This document shows positions 1 through 8,339 of a stretch of DNA of 29,521 nt, piece after piece. The notes beneath the pieces were generated by a model. It saw only the letters and a list, made by a program, of their open reading frames with translations, was not told the origin of the DNA and ran no database searches. Each line of letters opens with the position of its first letter. Positions within the stretch are counted from its first letter, which is position 1. Origin of the DNA: Saprolegnia diclina VS20 (lineage: Eukaryota; Oomycota; Saprolegniomycetes; Saprolegniales; Saprolegniaceae); assembly GCF_000281045.1 (NCBI RefSeq), contig NW_008246108.1, positions 193,369 through 222,889 of the forward strand, given 5' to 3'. The translations under genes were made by a program, and so were the position numbers.

Positions 1-843
1 TTGCGTTCGATCGAGCTCTATGGGCCGCACTGCCCTCTCGACATGGCGTACGTTCTTGGTGACATGATGACACGTGCTCTCGATGCCCACGATGCGTATG
101 CCAAAGCGTCGCGCGCCGTGTACTTCTGGTGCATCGCGGTGACGCCGCAGCTTGACGCGTTTCAAGAGCTTCTGATGAGCGGCCATCTCGACGATGCACG
201 TACGGTCTTGCACTCCGTCTACATCGGCAGTGCTGACGCCATGAAGACGGCCACGGGAGCCCTCGCGACCACAAAAGCGCTCTTGACGTATGTTGAAGAC
301 GAAGCGATGCTGTTCAGTGCCCGCATGCGCACCGGCAGCCTTGACCAAACGCCAGCAACTACGGACGGCACCAAGGAGACCATAATGTCAGAGACAAGTG
401 CCCACGGTGCGATGACGCTGGTGACGTCAGAGACGATGACGACGTCGTCCGCATTGGTGTCATTGGTACCGGAAAAGATGCAGCAAATACGCAAGACCAT
501 TTACAAGGCATACAGCGCCTGCAAAGAAGCGTCGATTCTACCGTGGACAGCACAGCCCACGACAACTTGTCCGCCATTGACGATCGACATTACCATGGCG
601 GACGCTCTGTGCAACCTGGCCACACGGTTGCACACGATGGCTGGCCACATCGAGATGGGTCTGGAGGGTCTCGCGACAACCGACGTTGGCTCGCTTGTAG
701 CGAAGGAGGTCCAGCACCCCAAGGACCTTGGCAAAAACGCTCGAGCCCACTGTGAGGCCGCGTCCGCCTTGTGCAATGCATGCAATGAATTTATTCGCAA
801 CCACAAGAGCCACTACGCTTGCGATCTAGCGACGACATTGTAA
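1..843 (+). CDS. Family A protein, subfamily A1, 5' end outside window
   Basis: The frame is open from base 1 and ends at TAA 841-843, so the N-terminal part lies outside the window. The visible 280 codons align by eye with the genes at 8340 and 22321. The shared block runs from CP-x(9)-LG through AYAKASRAVYFWC to LHSVY, with the Trp-Cys pair at visible residues 43-44. By comparison about 120 residues are missing, including any membrane anchor. The remainder is predicted mostly helical and hydrophilic, with a divergent Thr-rich middle. No enzymatic motif is seen and the function is unknown. AATAAA at 870-875 is a likely poly(A) signal. Confidence 0.8.
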   Translation: MRSIELYGPHCPLDMAYVLGDMMTRALDAHDAYAKASRAVYFWCIAVTPQLDAFQELLMSGHLDDARTVLHSVYIGSADAMKTATGALATTKALLTYVEDEAMLFSARMRTGSLDQTPATTDGTKETIMSETSAHGAMTLVTSETMTTSSALVSLVPEKMQQIRKTIYKAYSACKEASILPWTAQPTTTCPPLTIDITMADALCNLATRLHTMAGHIEMGLEGLATTDVGSLVAKEVQHPKDLGKNARAHCEAASALCNACNEFIRNHKSHYACDLATTL

Positions 844-1381
844 AAACCACAAATACCACACTTGTGTGGAATAAAAAACCACTGTGTTTTAAGCAGGACG
901 TTTGGATTGGCTAAGAAAAGACCAATCATCGGCCGTTCTCGTCCTGCGAGGCAGACTGGCGCCGCCATGGTCGCAGTCGCTCGCTCAAGGACGATGGCCC
1001 AGCTGCGTAATGCAGGAGGAGTTACGAGCTGACGAGATGCAATCGCCTCGACTGGTCGCATAGCATGGTGCACTGTCACAGGCTGAGCCTCTGAGCTAGC
1101 GACGGCAATCGCACCAACAGCCGCGTCGCGTCAGCTCGCGCAAATTACCGAAAAAGCAAGCAAGCCACTGCGCTCGCTCTTCTTGCAACCGACTCGGGGC
1201 GATTTACAAGAGATGTAAGCTCAAGATCGCGCTTAGGCCAAAGATGGCTGTCGCCGGCGACGAACGGAGCCGCATGCGTCCGTGCGCGTCGCTAAGGAGT
1301 GCTGATGAGACGAACCCTCGATGACCATTAAATTCTACTAACATAAATTTAGTAGTAGCTAACAAACAATAATCTATCACA
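844..1381. other. Intergenic, between convergent family A genes
   Basis: The stretch lies between the 3' ends of two convergent family A genes. It holds the AATAAA at 870-875, then mixed sequence that becomes AT-rich around 1330-1381, which would be the 3' flank of the minus-strand gene. Short frames here show no family resemblance and no coding character. Confidence 0.6.
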
Positions 1382-2782
1382 TTACATGGCATTATATGTA
1401 GCGCTAATGCGTTCTCGATGCTTGTGCTGGTAATTTTCGCATTCGTTCAAAAGGGCGGACGATACAATCGTGAGCTCCTCTAGCGTCGCTGGGTCCAACG
1501 TCTCCAGCGACACGGAGTGCTCAAGGTACGATTCAAGTGCCTCAACGACGCGCAGATTCTGCAGCTCCGTCAGCGCTATTTCGATACGATCAACGAGGTT
1601 AGCAATGCGTCGCACGTGGCGCTGGAGTACGTTGGCCCACTCGACGACGTCGGGCTCAAATGACATCGCGTTCCCTAGCTCCCCGTTCGTCAACGTGTTG
1701 GTCTTCGCACTGGTCTTGTGGAGCGCGGCGAGCTTTTCATACATGACCGCTGTGTCCTTCAACGTGTCGATACACGAATGCATTGCTGTCGCTACCTTCT
1801 GCATGACTTCGACGCCGCTGCGGCAGAGTTCGACGGCGACTGTTGTCGCGTCCTTCAAGTTGTCGTCGCGCACCGCTTCGATGGCAAATGCAAGGAACGA
1901 TTCGGCTTGTATGCACCACGAATTGACTTCGCGCCCCGCCTTGTCGACCGCGTCGCAGCTGTTGAGCGCCTGTGTCGTCGCTGTTCCGATCAACGGCGCA
2001 GCATCGTGAGGGCACGCGGGCACGTAGGCGTCGACGGTCGCCATCGAGTTGCGTGAAAAGAGAGCCGGCTGAACACTGACGTCGATGAGCGTATCAAAGA
2101 TCGCAAGCCCCGTTCGTAGCAGAAATAGCCCGCTCGCGAGCCCTGAAGCGTTGGCAGGCTGGGCAGCGATGGCCTTGGTCAATCGCGCGGACTTATCGTA
2201 CTCGCACCAGATCTCGTCAAAATGTTGCTGAATCAGCGACCGGTAAGGCGGAAGATTCGGTCTCGTGACGATCAGTGGCTTAATGGTGGGCTCCGACTCG
2301 TTGTCCCGCTGCAAAATTGCCCCGTCGTCGTCGTCTTGATCGGGTGTTGCTTCGTCTTGGCGCTCAAAGGTTGGTCGTGGAAGGATCTGGTGCTCGTTGA
2401 TGTCCAGGGCGACGTGGTCGGTCGATGTCTCGGTGTCTGGTGCCTCCACCGTCTCGGTGCTCGTCGGCTCGTCTTCTCGCTGCATGTCGTCGTCGTCTAG
2501 CTCGGGTGCTGCTCCATTCATGTCCAATTCGACATTCGAGAGCGACGCGGTGTGTGCCGAGGCGGAGAGACGATGCATATCGTTCATCAGAAGCGGCGAT
2601 CGATCGCCATAGGCCGACTCCGATTTTGTACGCCGTCGAAGTCTGCGCGAAGCGCAGTCGAGGCAAGCGCCAATGATCGAGAGGACAATGAGCACGAGAC
2701 ACCCGAAGGGGACGAGCATTATTGCGTGGTGATAAGGGTGCGCGACTGGGTAAATTGAAGACTGTTCGCCAAGGACCCGCAT
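1382..2782 (-). CDS. Family A protein, subfamily A1, anchored, with acidic insert
   Basis: Single-exon frame of 466 residues from the first ATG at 2782; a second in-frame ATG at 2719 sits at the start of the membrane segment and may be the true start. A hydrophobic stretch at residues 22-40 is followed by Arg-rich sequence (about 44-51), which suggests a membrane anchor with a cytosolic positive flank. Residues 84-165 are rich in Asp, Glu, Ser and Thr and probably disordered. The family domain follows from about 180, with Trp-Cys at 289-290 in the context KAGREVNSWC. The C-terminal third is helical. It is the longest family A member here because of the acidic insert. It is divergent from the 3050 gene across about 270 bases. 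Function unknown. Confidence 0.78.
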   Translation of the reverse strand: MRVLGEQSSIYPVAHPYHHAIMLVPFGCLVLIVLSIIGACLDCASRRLRRRTKSESAYGDRSPLLMNDMHRLSASAHTASLSNVELDMNGAAPELDDDDMQREDEPTSTETVEAPDTETSTDHVALDINEHQILPRPTFERQDEATPDQDDDDGAILQRDNESEPTIKPLIVTRPNLPPYRSLIQQHFDEIWCEYDKSARLTKAIAAQPANASGLASGLFLLRTGLAIFDTLIDVSVQPALFSRNSMATVDAYVPACPHDAAPLIGTATTQALNSCDAVDKAGREVNSWCIQAESFLAFAIEAVRDDNLKDATTVAVELCRSGVEVMQKVATAMHSCIDTLKDTAVMYEKLAALHKTSAKTNTLTNGELGNAMSFEPDVVEWANVLQRHVRRIANLVDRIEIALTELQNLRVVEALESYLEHSVSLETLDPATLEELTIVSSALLNECENYQHKHRERISATYNAM

Positions 2783-3049
2783 TGCGACAACGAAAGCATC
2801 AACTGCCGACGTCTAGTTGCGTGCATTTAGACTCTCGTGACCAGGCAGTTGACTGAATCTGTCAACGTTGATCCGGATAGTTTCTTATATCCGGATTGAC
2901 GTGATAAGTATCAATCTATCAGTCGATGGACGTGACATTTTACAGGGCAAACCTTGAAGCTGACGTCGGCGCCCATCGGTTTATCCAGTCACGGAATCGA
3001 AAGCGGCAGGCGAATCCAAAGCGCAACGAGTGTCGAGTCGGTACTGTCG

Positions 3050-3883
3050 ATGCAGCTGCGCTCGCGCAACGAAGCTGCACGTGGCATCCTTGCCACGTAC
3101 CGGGATGCCTTTTCGCCCGAGATCAACGCCTTTGTTCAGCGCTACGAGGCTCTCGTTGCAAGCAGCCATGCCGCGCGGCAGCAAGCGTTGGCCCCCGCAC
3201 AAGCGTGGTGTACAATGCTGCTGCATCTCCTTACCGACTATGTCCTTTTGCAAGCCGACTCGGGGCGCGCCGACATGCGGGTGTCCGTTCTACAAGTGCT
3301 ACAAGAGGGCTGGGACGTGCTCGAAGATGCGATTTCGCGCCTTAAGCACGACACGTGGACACTCGAACACGCGAAAACGACGCTTCTCAGCGAGCTTTCT
3401 GCTTGTCTTTGCGCCGACATGGCCGACGCAAGTGCGCTCCAAACCACCCATTTCAAGGACATTCTGGAAGACGCCAGCCAACTACGAGTGCTTCGAAGTG
3501 CCGACGACCCAACACGGCGGCTTGTGCCGAAACAGGCGCTGGCGGGACCGTGGGGCCTTGTTGTTACCATCGGTCCGTTCTCAGCGACCTCTGTCCGCGC
3601 CCTCGCGACACAGATTCGATCGCAGGTGACAAGCGCTCTTCAGATGCATGCCAAGAGCGTTCTCCACGCAGCTTTGCTGGACGTCAACGCCATGTCGAAC
3701 GTGCTCGACGGGTATATTTACGCGCGACGGCGCGATGGAAGCGCGTTGTCGAGCTTGAAGGCACGGGTTGCCGAGACGATTTTAGACATTAGCTGCACAA
3801 ACGACGGTACATCAAGGAGCTTTGAAGCACTCGAAAAGCTCTTGTATCTGTGCACAGAGCTGCTCGATGCGTGGGTTATATAA
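3050..3883 (+). CDS. Family A protein, subfamily A2
   Basis: The reading frame is open upstream to about 2954 but has no ATG there, so 3050 is the first plausible start, giving 277 residues; an upstream exon is possible. The Trp-Cys pair is at residues 53-54 (PAQAWC), preceded by a helical segment and followed by long amphipathic helices. A short hydrophobic stretch (164-176, AGPWGLVVTIGPF) lies where the 6543 paralogue has a long hydrophobic hairpin. There is no N-terminal anchor. Ala, Leu and Gln abundance and heptad-like spacing suggest a helical bundle. Assignment to family A rests on the WC motif, domain order and neighbourhood; sequence similarity to A1 members is weak by eye. Confidence 0.7.
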   Translation: MQLRSRNEAARGILATYRDAFSPEINAFVQRYEALVASSHAARQQALAPAQAWCTMLLHLLTDYVLLQADSGRADMRVSVLQVLQEGWDVLEDAISRLKHDTWTLEHAKTTLLSELSACLCADMADASALQTTHFKDILEDASQLRVLRSADDPTRRLVPKQALAGPWGLVVTIGPFSATSVRALATQIRSQVTSALQMHAKSVLHAALLDVNAMSNVLDGYIYARRRDGSALSSLKARVAETILDISCTNDGTSRSFEALEKLLYLCTELLDAWVI

Positions 3884-4205
3884 CGAGCGCACATCGATGA
3901 CCGTACATACTAGTGCACTAGATATCAATAGACCGACAACTTTTTTCCACTCAGTCGCTCGCTGGATTGTGCCAGAAGGGGCGGCAAATTACGCTGCCAT
4001 GTTACTTAAGTCGTTCGGCACATTGCAGATATTAGCATTACTCGCAAGACAGCCAAATCCAATCGCTGTTGGCTTCAAAGTGCATTGTTGAGCAAGGGGC
4101 ATCGTCAGACGAGACATGAAGGCGCAGTTGATGTCAAGGATAGACGATTCGATTTGTTCAAGGTAGGCGTCGATCGTCCGTGTTATACCCCGACACGGAG
4201 TCGTC
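3884..4205. other. Intergenic, no gene supported
   Basis: This stretch separates the 3050 gene from the ferric-reductase fragment. A minus-strand frame covers 3989-4378 but runs into the antisense of the reductase fragment and resembles nothing I recognise. A GC-rich imperfect inverted repeat lies near 4181-4206 (ccccgacacgg and ccgggg). No promoter or RNA gene is visible. Confidence 0.5.
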
Positions 4206-4962
4206 GCGCCGGGGTTGCACCCCGCGTCGTTTAATACGCTTGCGTTTGTCGCGGGTGGCATTGGCGTGACGCCGCTTCTCGGGGTGCTCGTCGACGCGGT
4301 GCATGCGACGCCTGCGAAGGCGACGCATTTCGTATGGCACGTGCGCGACATGCGTCTTTTGCATAAGTTCGAGTCCATTCCGGACGACGTCGTCGCGAAA
4401 GCGCCTCGATGGCAAGTGCACTACCACGTGACACAACCAGCGTCAGAGGCGATTGACGTACTGGCCGAGACGACGACGACGGTGCTCGATCTCCACCCGG
4501 TGCCAACCCCGCCACGACCGATGACGACGGTCTCGAAAAGCCGGGAGGTGGCGGTCGTGCTGCTTTCGTTCCTCTGCAGCGGCGGTCTTTTGCTGCTGGT
4601 TCAATACGGTAACAAACTCCAAGCTCGAAACGCAGCGCTCTGGCAGCTGCAGCGATGTGTCGAGTTTTGTGTTGTCGTTCTCGGCGCCTACGCCAGCTAT
4701 ATGGCGGTAGTACCACGATCGTTGCGAAGTAGCGAATGCAGTGCTATCTGCAAAGACAGGTGCCTCAAAAGCGAGACCTAGATACGTTTGCGGCCGACTA
4801 CAACGTGCAACATGGGCGCGCCGACTGGGACACGTTTTTGCAACACTGACGCGGTCGTCCATCGGTGTGTTTGTGTCGGGACCACCGAGTCTCTTGCGTA
4901 CAATCAACGCGCACACGGTGCTTGCAAAGTACACGGTGCAAAAGGGAGAATTTGAGCTCTAG
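4206..4962 (+). pseudogene. Ferric-chelate reductase / NADPH oxidase-like C-terminal fragment
   Basis: The first frame contains FVAGGIGVTPLLGVL near 4248-4290, the classic nucleotide-binding start of the ferric reductase NAD(P)H domain, followed by FVWHVRDMRLL, which matches the family's next strand. Two hydrophobic segments follow (about 4546-4605 and 4654-4701), as in plant and oomycete FRO-type reductases that carry membrane spans inside this domain. The C-terminal GVFVSGPPSLLRTI, the cofactor-binding Cys-Gly-Pro region with Ser for Cys, lies near 4866-4907. The haem-binding membrane core and FAD domain are absent upstream, and the pieces lie in different frames: changes occur around 4735-4775 and again near 4845-4855, with no intron-like boundaries of normal size. 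I read it as a relic of a host gene. Confidence 0.7.
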
Positions 4963-5134
4963 AGTACTCGTATATTTGTACTACTAATACGCAATACCAT
5001 TCTCAACCCCGTGACCTTTTGTCTCTCCGTGTATTTCTCGCCGCACGTCGTTGCGTGGTGTGTGTCGACGTCGATACCGACGACGCTTTGGGCAAACATA
5101 TGAGTTTTCATGCAAGTTGAAGGATCCTATTGGT

Positions 5135-5971
5135 CTAATCCCGAAGATACTGCTCGCGTCTGGCCATGAAAAGGTTGCACATGTCGACAAGCTGGGTCGC
5201 AACTTGAATCTGCCGGTCTACATTCGGAATGCCAAGAAACACCGCGGTGATCTTGCGCTGGGTTTCGACGGTACTCACTTCATTTACGTCACGTGTGTAC
5301 ACGATGTCGGCTTTGCGTCCACCGACATCGGCGCATTTGACGCCGACTTTGGCGGCGGCCATCTGTTGAGTCACCGCGACAATTTGTGCGTCTAGCTCCT
5401 CGTTGTTCCGGGTGCGGCGCGTCTCGATCTTCGCCTTCGTATCGGCGACACCGGATACCACAATGTTGACGAGGCCGCGCCAAATGCTCTCAAAGGCGCC
5501 GACCTCGACCGTGGTGATGTAGTTGCTATCGTGCTTGGCACGCGCGGCCTTCAAGTCTTGTCGAACACGAGTGAGAAGGGTTATCTTGGCACCGGTCACC
5601 TTGTTGAGCGTGTCTTTGCTAAGTTTGAGCTTCTTGGTGGCCCTGGCCAACATGTCCTTGCCTACTTCGAGAAGCGAAAGATACGCGGCAGCGTCGGCGC
5701 TGGGCTCGCTTCGCAGCTGGTCGATGTACATCGTAAGCAAGGGCACGGCAAGGTAGCACCACTGGAAGATCGCAATCATTGCGTCCGTGTGTGCGGTCGC
5801 CGCTTGGTGCGTGTCCATGATCATCGAGTGGAGGAGCCGCGCAGCAGGTGCTTCAGAGTCGTCGAACGTGTCGTACGCCTTCTGCAAATCCTGCACAAAG
5901 GCGAAGCATACGTCCTGACTTTGTCCGCAAACACCCAAGATGGTCGAGTATTCCATGAGCTGTTCCTCCAT
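5135..5971 (-). CDS. Family A protein, subfamily A2
   Basis: The frame is open to 5998, but the first ATG is at 5971, giving 278 residues. A core-promoter-like motif at 5996-6011 on the same strand supports this start. Trp-Cys is at residues 71-72 (AIFQWCYLAVPLL). The C-terminal part aligns by eye with the 6543 gene: AKITLLTRVRQDL against LTALRAQLRYDF, and TQRKITAVFLGIPN against AKRTVSATFMGFGN. The hydrophobic centre is reduced to about ten residues (165-175). The rest is rich in Lys, Arg, Ala and Gln and is likely coiled helix. It is head-to-head with the 6543 gene, with repeat copy 1 between them. Function unknown. Confidence 0.78.
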   Translation of the reverse strand: MEEQLMEYSTILGVCGQSQDVCFAFVQDLQKAYDTFDDSEAPAARLLHSMIMDTHQAATAHTDAMIAIFQWCYLAVPLLTMYIDQLRSEPSADAAAYLSLLEVGKDMLARATKKLKLSKDTLNKVTGAKITLLTRVRQDLKAARAKHDSNYITTVEVGAFESIWRGLVNIVVSGVADTKAKIETRRTRNNEELDAQIVAVTQQMAAAKVGVKCADVGGRKADIVYTRDVNEVSTVETQRKITAVFLGIPNVDRQIQVATQLVDMCNLFMARREQYLRD

Positions 5972-5995
5972 GACGGGCTGTGCGGACTTGCAACG

Positions 5996-6011
5996 CAATT
6001 GAAAAGTGAGT
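5996..6011 (-). promoter_or_regulatory. Oomycete-type Inr/FPR core promoter of the 5971 gene
   Basis: On the minus strand this reads ACTCACTTTTCAATTG, 13 of 16 positions to the known oomycete core GCTCATTYBNNNWTTY. It sits about 25 bases upstream of the ATG at 5971, the usual distance for transcription starts in this group. Confidence 0.5.
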
Positions 6012-6083
6012 GGGTGTAGTGGGCATAAACTGGCGTTTGATTGAAAGTAGTTGATATAAACCTAAATTCGTACTCGAGTGGAA

Positions 6084-6200
6084 TGTTGAAGCCGGTCATC
6101 TATCACGATAGATCAAACTCGCTAAATAAATTTGTCGGACTTGCTTCGTTGTGAACACTCGGTTGAGGATCTCGATCTAGGCTGGCGAGGCAGGGCACGA
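6084..6200. repeat. Dispersed repeat, copy 1 (short)
   Basis: It starts at TGTTGAAG and matches copies 2 and 3 through the AT dyad (6098-6113), the CGCTAAATAAA block and the CTCGATCTAGG block, then diverges after about 6200. It is the shortest copy and lacks the long conserved core. On the minus strand a short frame ends in Asp-Lys-Phe-Ile-stop, like the ends seen in the other copies, but no complete gene can be supported. Confidence 0.7.
6098..6113. repeat. Perfect dyad ATCTATC-ac-GATAGAT
   Basis: Seven-base perfect arms with a two-base centre, inside repeat copy 1. The equivalent site in copy 3 (19844-19857) is also a perfect dyad with one arm pair changed on both sides. Confidence 0.7.
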
Positions 6201-6524
6201 GCGTTGATGCTTGTGCACTTGGCCACTTATATGCATGCAATCTTTCAAAACAAATTGGGGCGTTTTGGCTTGTTGATATACCGATCGAGTAAATGCTCTA
6301 AAACGGCCTTATCAACTGGGACATCCATCCATATTACCACCGAGCTTCGTGTCGCACGAGTTTAGGGAAATCTACTTGATACTAGCTCACCTTGATACAA
6401 ACACCTTCCCATCGCGCTGTCGACAGGTATCGAGACTTGATACAGTGCTGGCTCTTGATGCTAGAGCCAGCATCGCAAGTGCCGTGGGATTGGTGTTGCA
6501 CATTGTTTATAAAGTGTGGCTCTC

Positions 6525-6540
6525 GCTCATTTTACATTTC
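6525..6540 (+). promoter_or_regulatory. Core promoter, perfect oomycete Inr/FPR match
   Basis: Reads GCTCATTTTACATTTC, 16 of 16 to the oomycete core GCTCATTYBNNNWTTY. It lies two bases before the ATG at 6543, which suggests a very short leader or a start at the next ATG (22nd codon), and it fixes the strand and start region of this gene. Confidence 0.7.
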
Positions 6541-6542
6541 CT

Positions 6543-7499
6543 ATGACGAAGCCCGCCTTGCCACTGACGCTGCCGGAACAAAACACCGAGGGAAACCAAG
6601 CTGCGATGCTCCGTGCGATCATGGCGGGGCTCGAGAACGGGTTCCGAGGCAACGGACTTCTCGAGTGGCTTGAAACGTACGAGGGCGATTTTTCGGTCGC
6701 CGCTGCACCCCACGCAAGTGCCACCATTACCAAGCTTCGCAATGCTCGCGACTGTTTTCAGCAGGCTACAAACAGTGCTTGCGGGTGGTGCACACTCATG
6801 AAGGCTTATATCCCGGCCTACTTGGCCGCGCTAGAGGCACCGGATGCTACTGCGCGCAACTGCCTCATGCAGGCGCTTGTTGATGGGGATGCCGTTCTCG
6901 TCACGGCGATCTCAAAGCTTAGTGAGTGCTCCACGTGGCTCACGGATGCGCTTGGCTCCTTGACGGCGCTCCGCGCCCAGCTTCGGTACGACTTTGAAGA
7001 AGATACCGCTGCCCGACGCCAGTACGTCGAATCAATTGCCGAGAATGTGCGCAGCTACACTGCCCCCGGTGGTGCAGCCGTCTCCGGTCTCGTCGTGACG
7101 GCCACCGCGTGCTTCTTTGTTGGCCCCTTTGGCCTTGCTGTTTTGATTCCTTCCGGCTTCGTGGGCGGCAAGGCCGGCGGTGCCATGTCGGATGCTGTGA
7201 TCTACAAAGTGTACGGTCCTGAACTTGATGCGCAGCTGGCGACAGTGCAGACCAAATTCGCTACGCTCCAAGCCCATGTGACCGAGACGTCGACGGGCAT
7301 TGAGACCGCCCTCCATGCGCTCCGGGGCGAGGCCGAGGCCGTCACGCTGCTCCAAGCCAAACGCACCGTGAGCGCGACGTTTATGGGCTTCGGCAACATG
7401 CCATTGCGCAACGTTGCGCCGGAAGCCAACGCCCTCTTGGCCACTTGTACAACATACCTCGTCGACCATCCGTCGCTCACCGACTCTGTCGAGGCGTAG
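6543..7499 (+). CDS. Family A protein, subfamily A2, with central hydrophobic hairpin
   Basis: ATG at 6543 gives 318 residues in one exon. The order is: helical N-terminal region with Trp-Cys at 82-83 (NSACGWCTLM), long amphipathic helices to about 172, a hydrophobic Gly-rich segment at 178-206 (VSGLVVTATACFFVGPFGL then AVLIPSGFVGGK), then helical coils to the end. The hydrophobic segment is long enough to cross a membrane as a hairpin and has charged helices on both sides. There is no signal peptide. This order resembles helical-bundle proteins of the ClyA/HBL/Nhe type, but the resemblance is of layout only and function is unknown. It is preceded by a perfect core promoter. C-terminal similarity to the 5135-5971 protein is clear by eye. 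Confidence 0.82.
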   Translation: MTKPALPLTLPEQNTEGNQAAMLRAIMAGLENGFRGNGLLEWLETYEGDFSVAAAPHASATITKLRNARDCFQQATNSACGWCTLMKAYIPAYLAALEAPDATARNCLMQALVDGDAVLVTAISKLSECSTWLTDALGSLTALRAQLRYDFEEDTAARRQYVESIAENVRSYTAPGGAAVSGLVVTATACFFVGPFGLAVLIPSGFVGGKAGGAMSDAVIYKVYGPELDAQLATVQTKFATLQAHVTETSTGIETALHALRGEAEAVTLLQAKRTVSATFMGFGNMPLRNVAPEANALLATCTTYLVDHPSLTDSVEA

Positions 7500-8339
7500 T
7501 TTGGCCGATTTGGGTCGCTGCCTTGTACGATTTCATTTCATAAACGATAGACCATTTGTGTAAAACTCAGCAACTAAAGCAATGGTACTTTTTGCCGAAA
7601 ATGGGACTGATTCACACACCGATAAATCCACAACGGTCGAGTTGTCGGTGCAAAGTTCTCGAATCTCGCAGCTCAATACTAACCGATAGTCAAATACAAG
7701 TTGTGTGCTTCCCACACGCTCTACGCCGACTCGATCTCTGTGCGCGAAGGTTGGTTGCTGGGTCGTTTCCCACGCCCTTGGCCGACCCCAAAGCTCTTCG
7801 CCAAGCCTTTCACTCTTTTTGTGACTCGTCTAGTCGTTTTGATAGTACTTTCAATAGTACGTCGACTTGTCACAAACTTGTCAAATGGCACTTGATACTT
7901 TGTTGTTGAAGTGGGTCGTCAATTAAAATAGATAAAACGTCGCTAAATAAAATCGTCGGAGTTCTTTGTTGCGTACTCTCGGTTGAGGAACTTGCTCGAG
8001 GCAGGAGCGCGATCCGCGGGACAAGGTGCTGGCGCGGCCACTCGTGTTGAGCGAGGAGCCGGAGAAAAAAACGACGAAGATCGGACTGCTCGGGCTCTTG
8101 AACGAGGCTGTGGTGCAAGTGCAGTTGAGCGACACGCGTCGCCTTGACTGCAAACATCCATGGGCTTGGTAGTGGCAGGTCGGCGCGAGTGACGCACCGC
8201 CAGACGGTGAACCAGTTGACACGTGATACTTCGCAAATTTATCAACTGGGGCGCAAAGAAACGCACGTACTGTCATGTGATTGGCTGAAATGATCCATAC
8301 ACCGTTGAGTTTGCCCTTTGCCATTCGCCAAAGAGCGCC
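7500..8339. other. Intergenic with repeat copy 2
   Basis: Between two plus-strand family A genes. Bases 7500-7900 are AT-richer with no recognisable gene. Repeat copy 2 covers 7904-8215. Bases 8216-8339 are the 5' flank of the 8340 gene, with a weak promoter-like CCATTCGCC at about 8321-8329. Confidence 0.6.
7904..8215. repeat. Dispersed repeat, copy 2
   Basis: About 310 bases matching copy 3 (19829-20165), including a long near-identical core over 8000-8065 and a second conserved block over 8100-8215. The minus strand keeps frames open in both copies, one reading HLHHSLVQ...RLLAQHEWPRQHLVPR. Length differences inside the core are 3 and 12 bases, but a 10-base difference lies nearer the left end. 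It may be a decayed gene end or a non-coding element. Confidence 0.8.

Larger units (their letters stand above)
5972..6542. other. Divergent intergenic region
   Basis: This region separates the starts of two A2 genes. It holds one core promoter for each gene (5996-6011 minus, 6525-6540 plus) and repeat copy 1 between them. Bases about 6200-6510 have no recognisable gene. A short inverted motif (gctggctcttgatgctagagccagc) lies near 6447-6471, with 8-base arms. Confidence 0.6.

Noticed and set aside
3989-4378. 129-codon minus-strand open frame
   Set aside because: Half of it is antisense to the ferric-reductase fragment and the other half matches nothing in the window.
7904-8215. Treating repeat copy 2 as a complete gene
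   Set aside because: Two minus-strand frames and one plus-strand frame look protein-like in parts, but the copies disagree on which frame reaches the shared stop, so no CDS is called.
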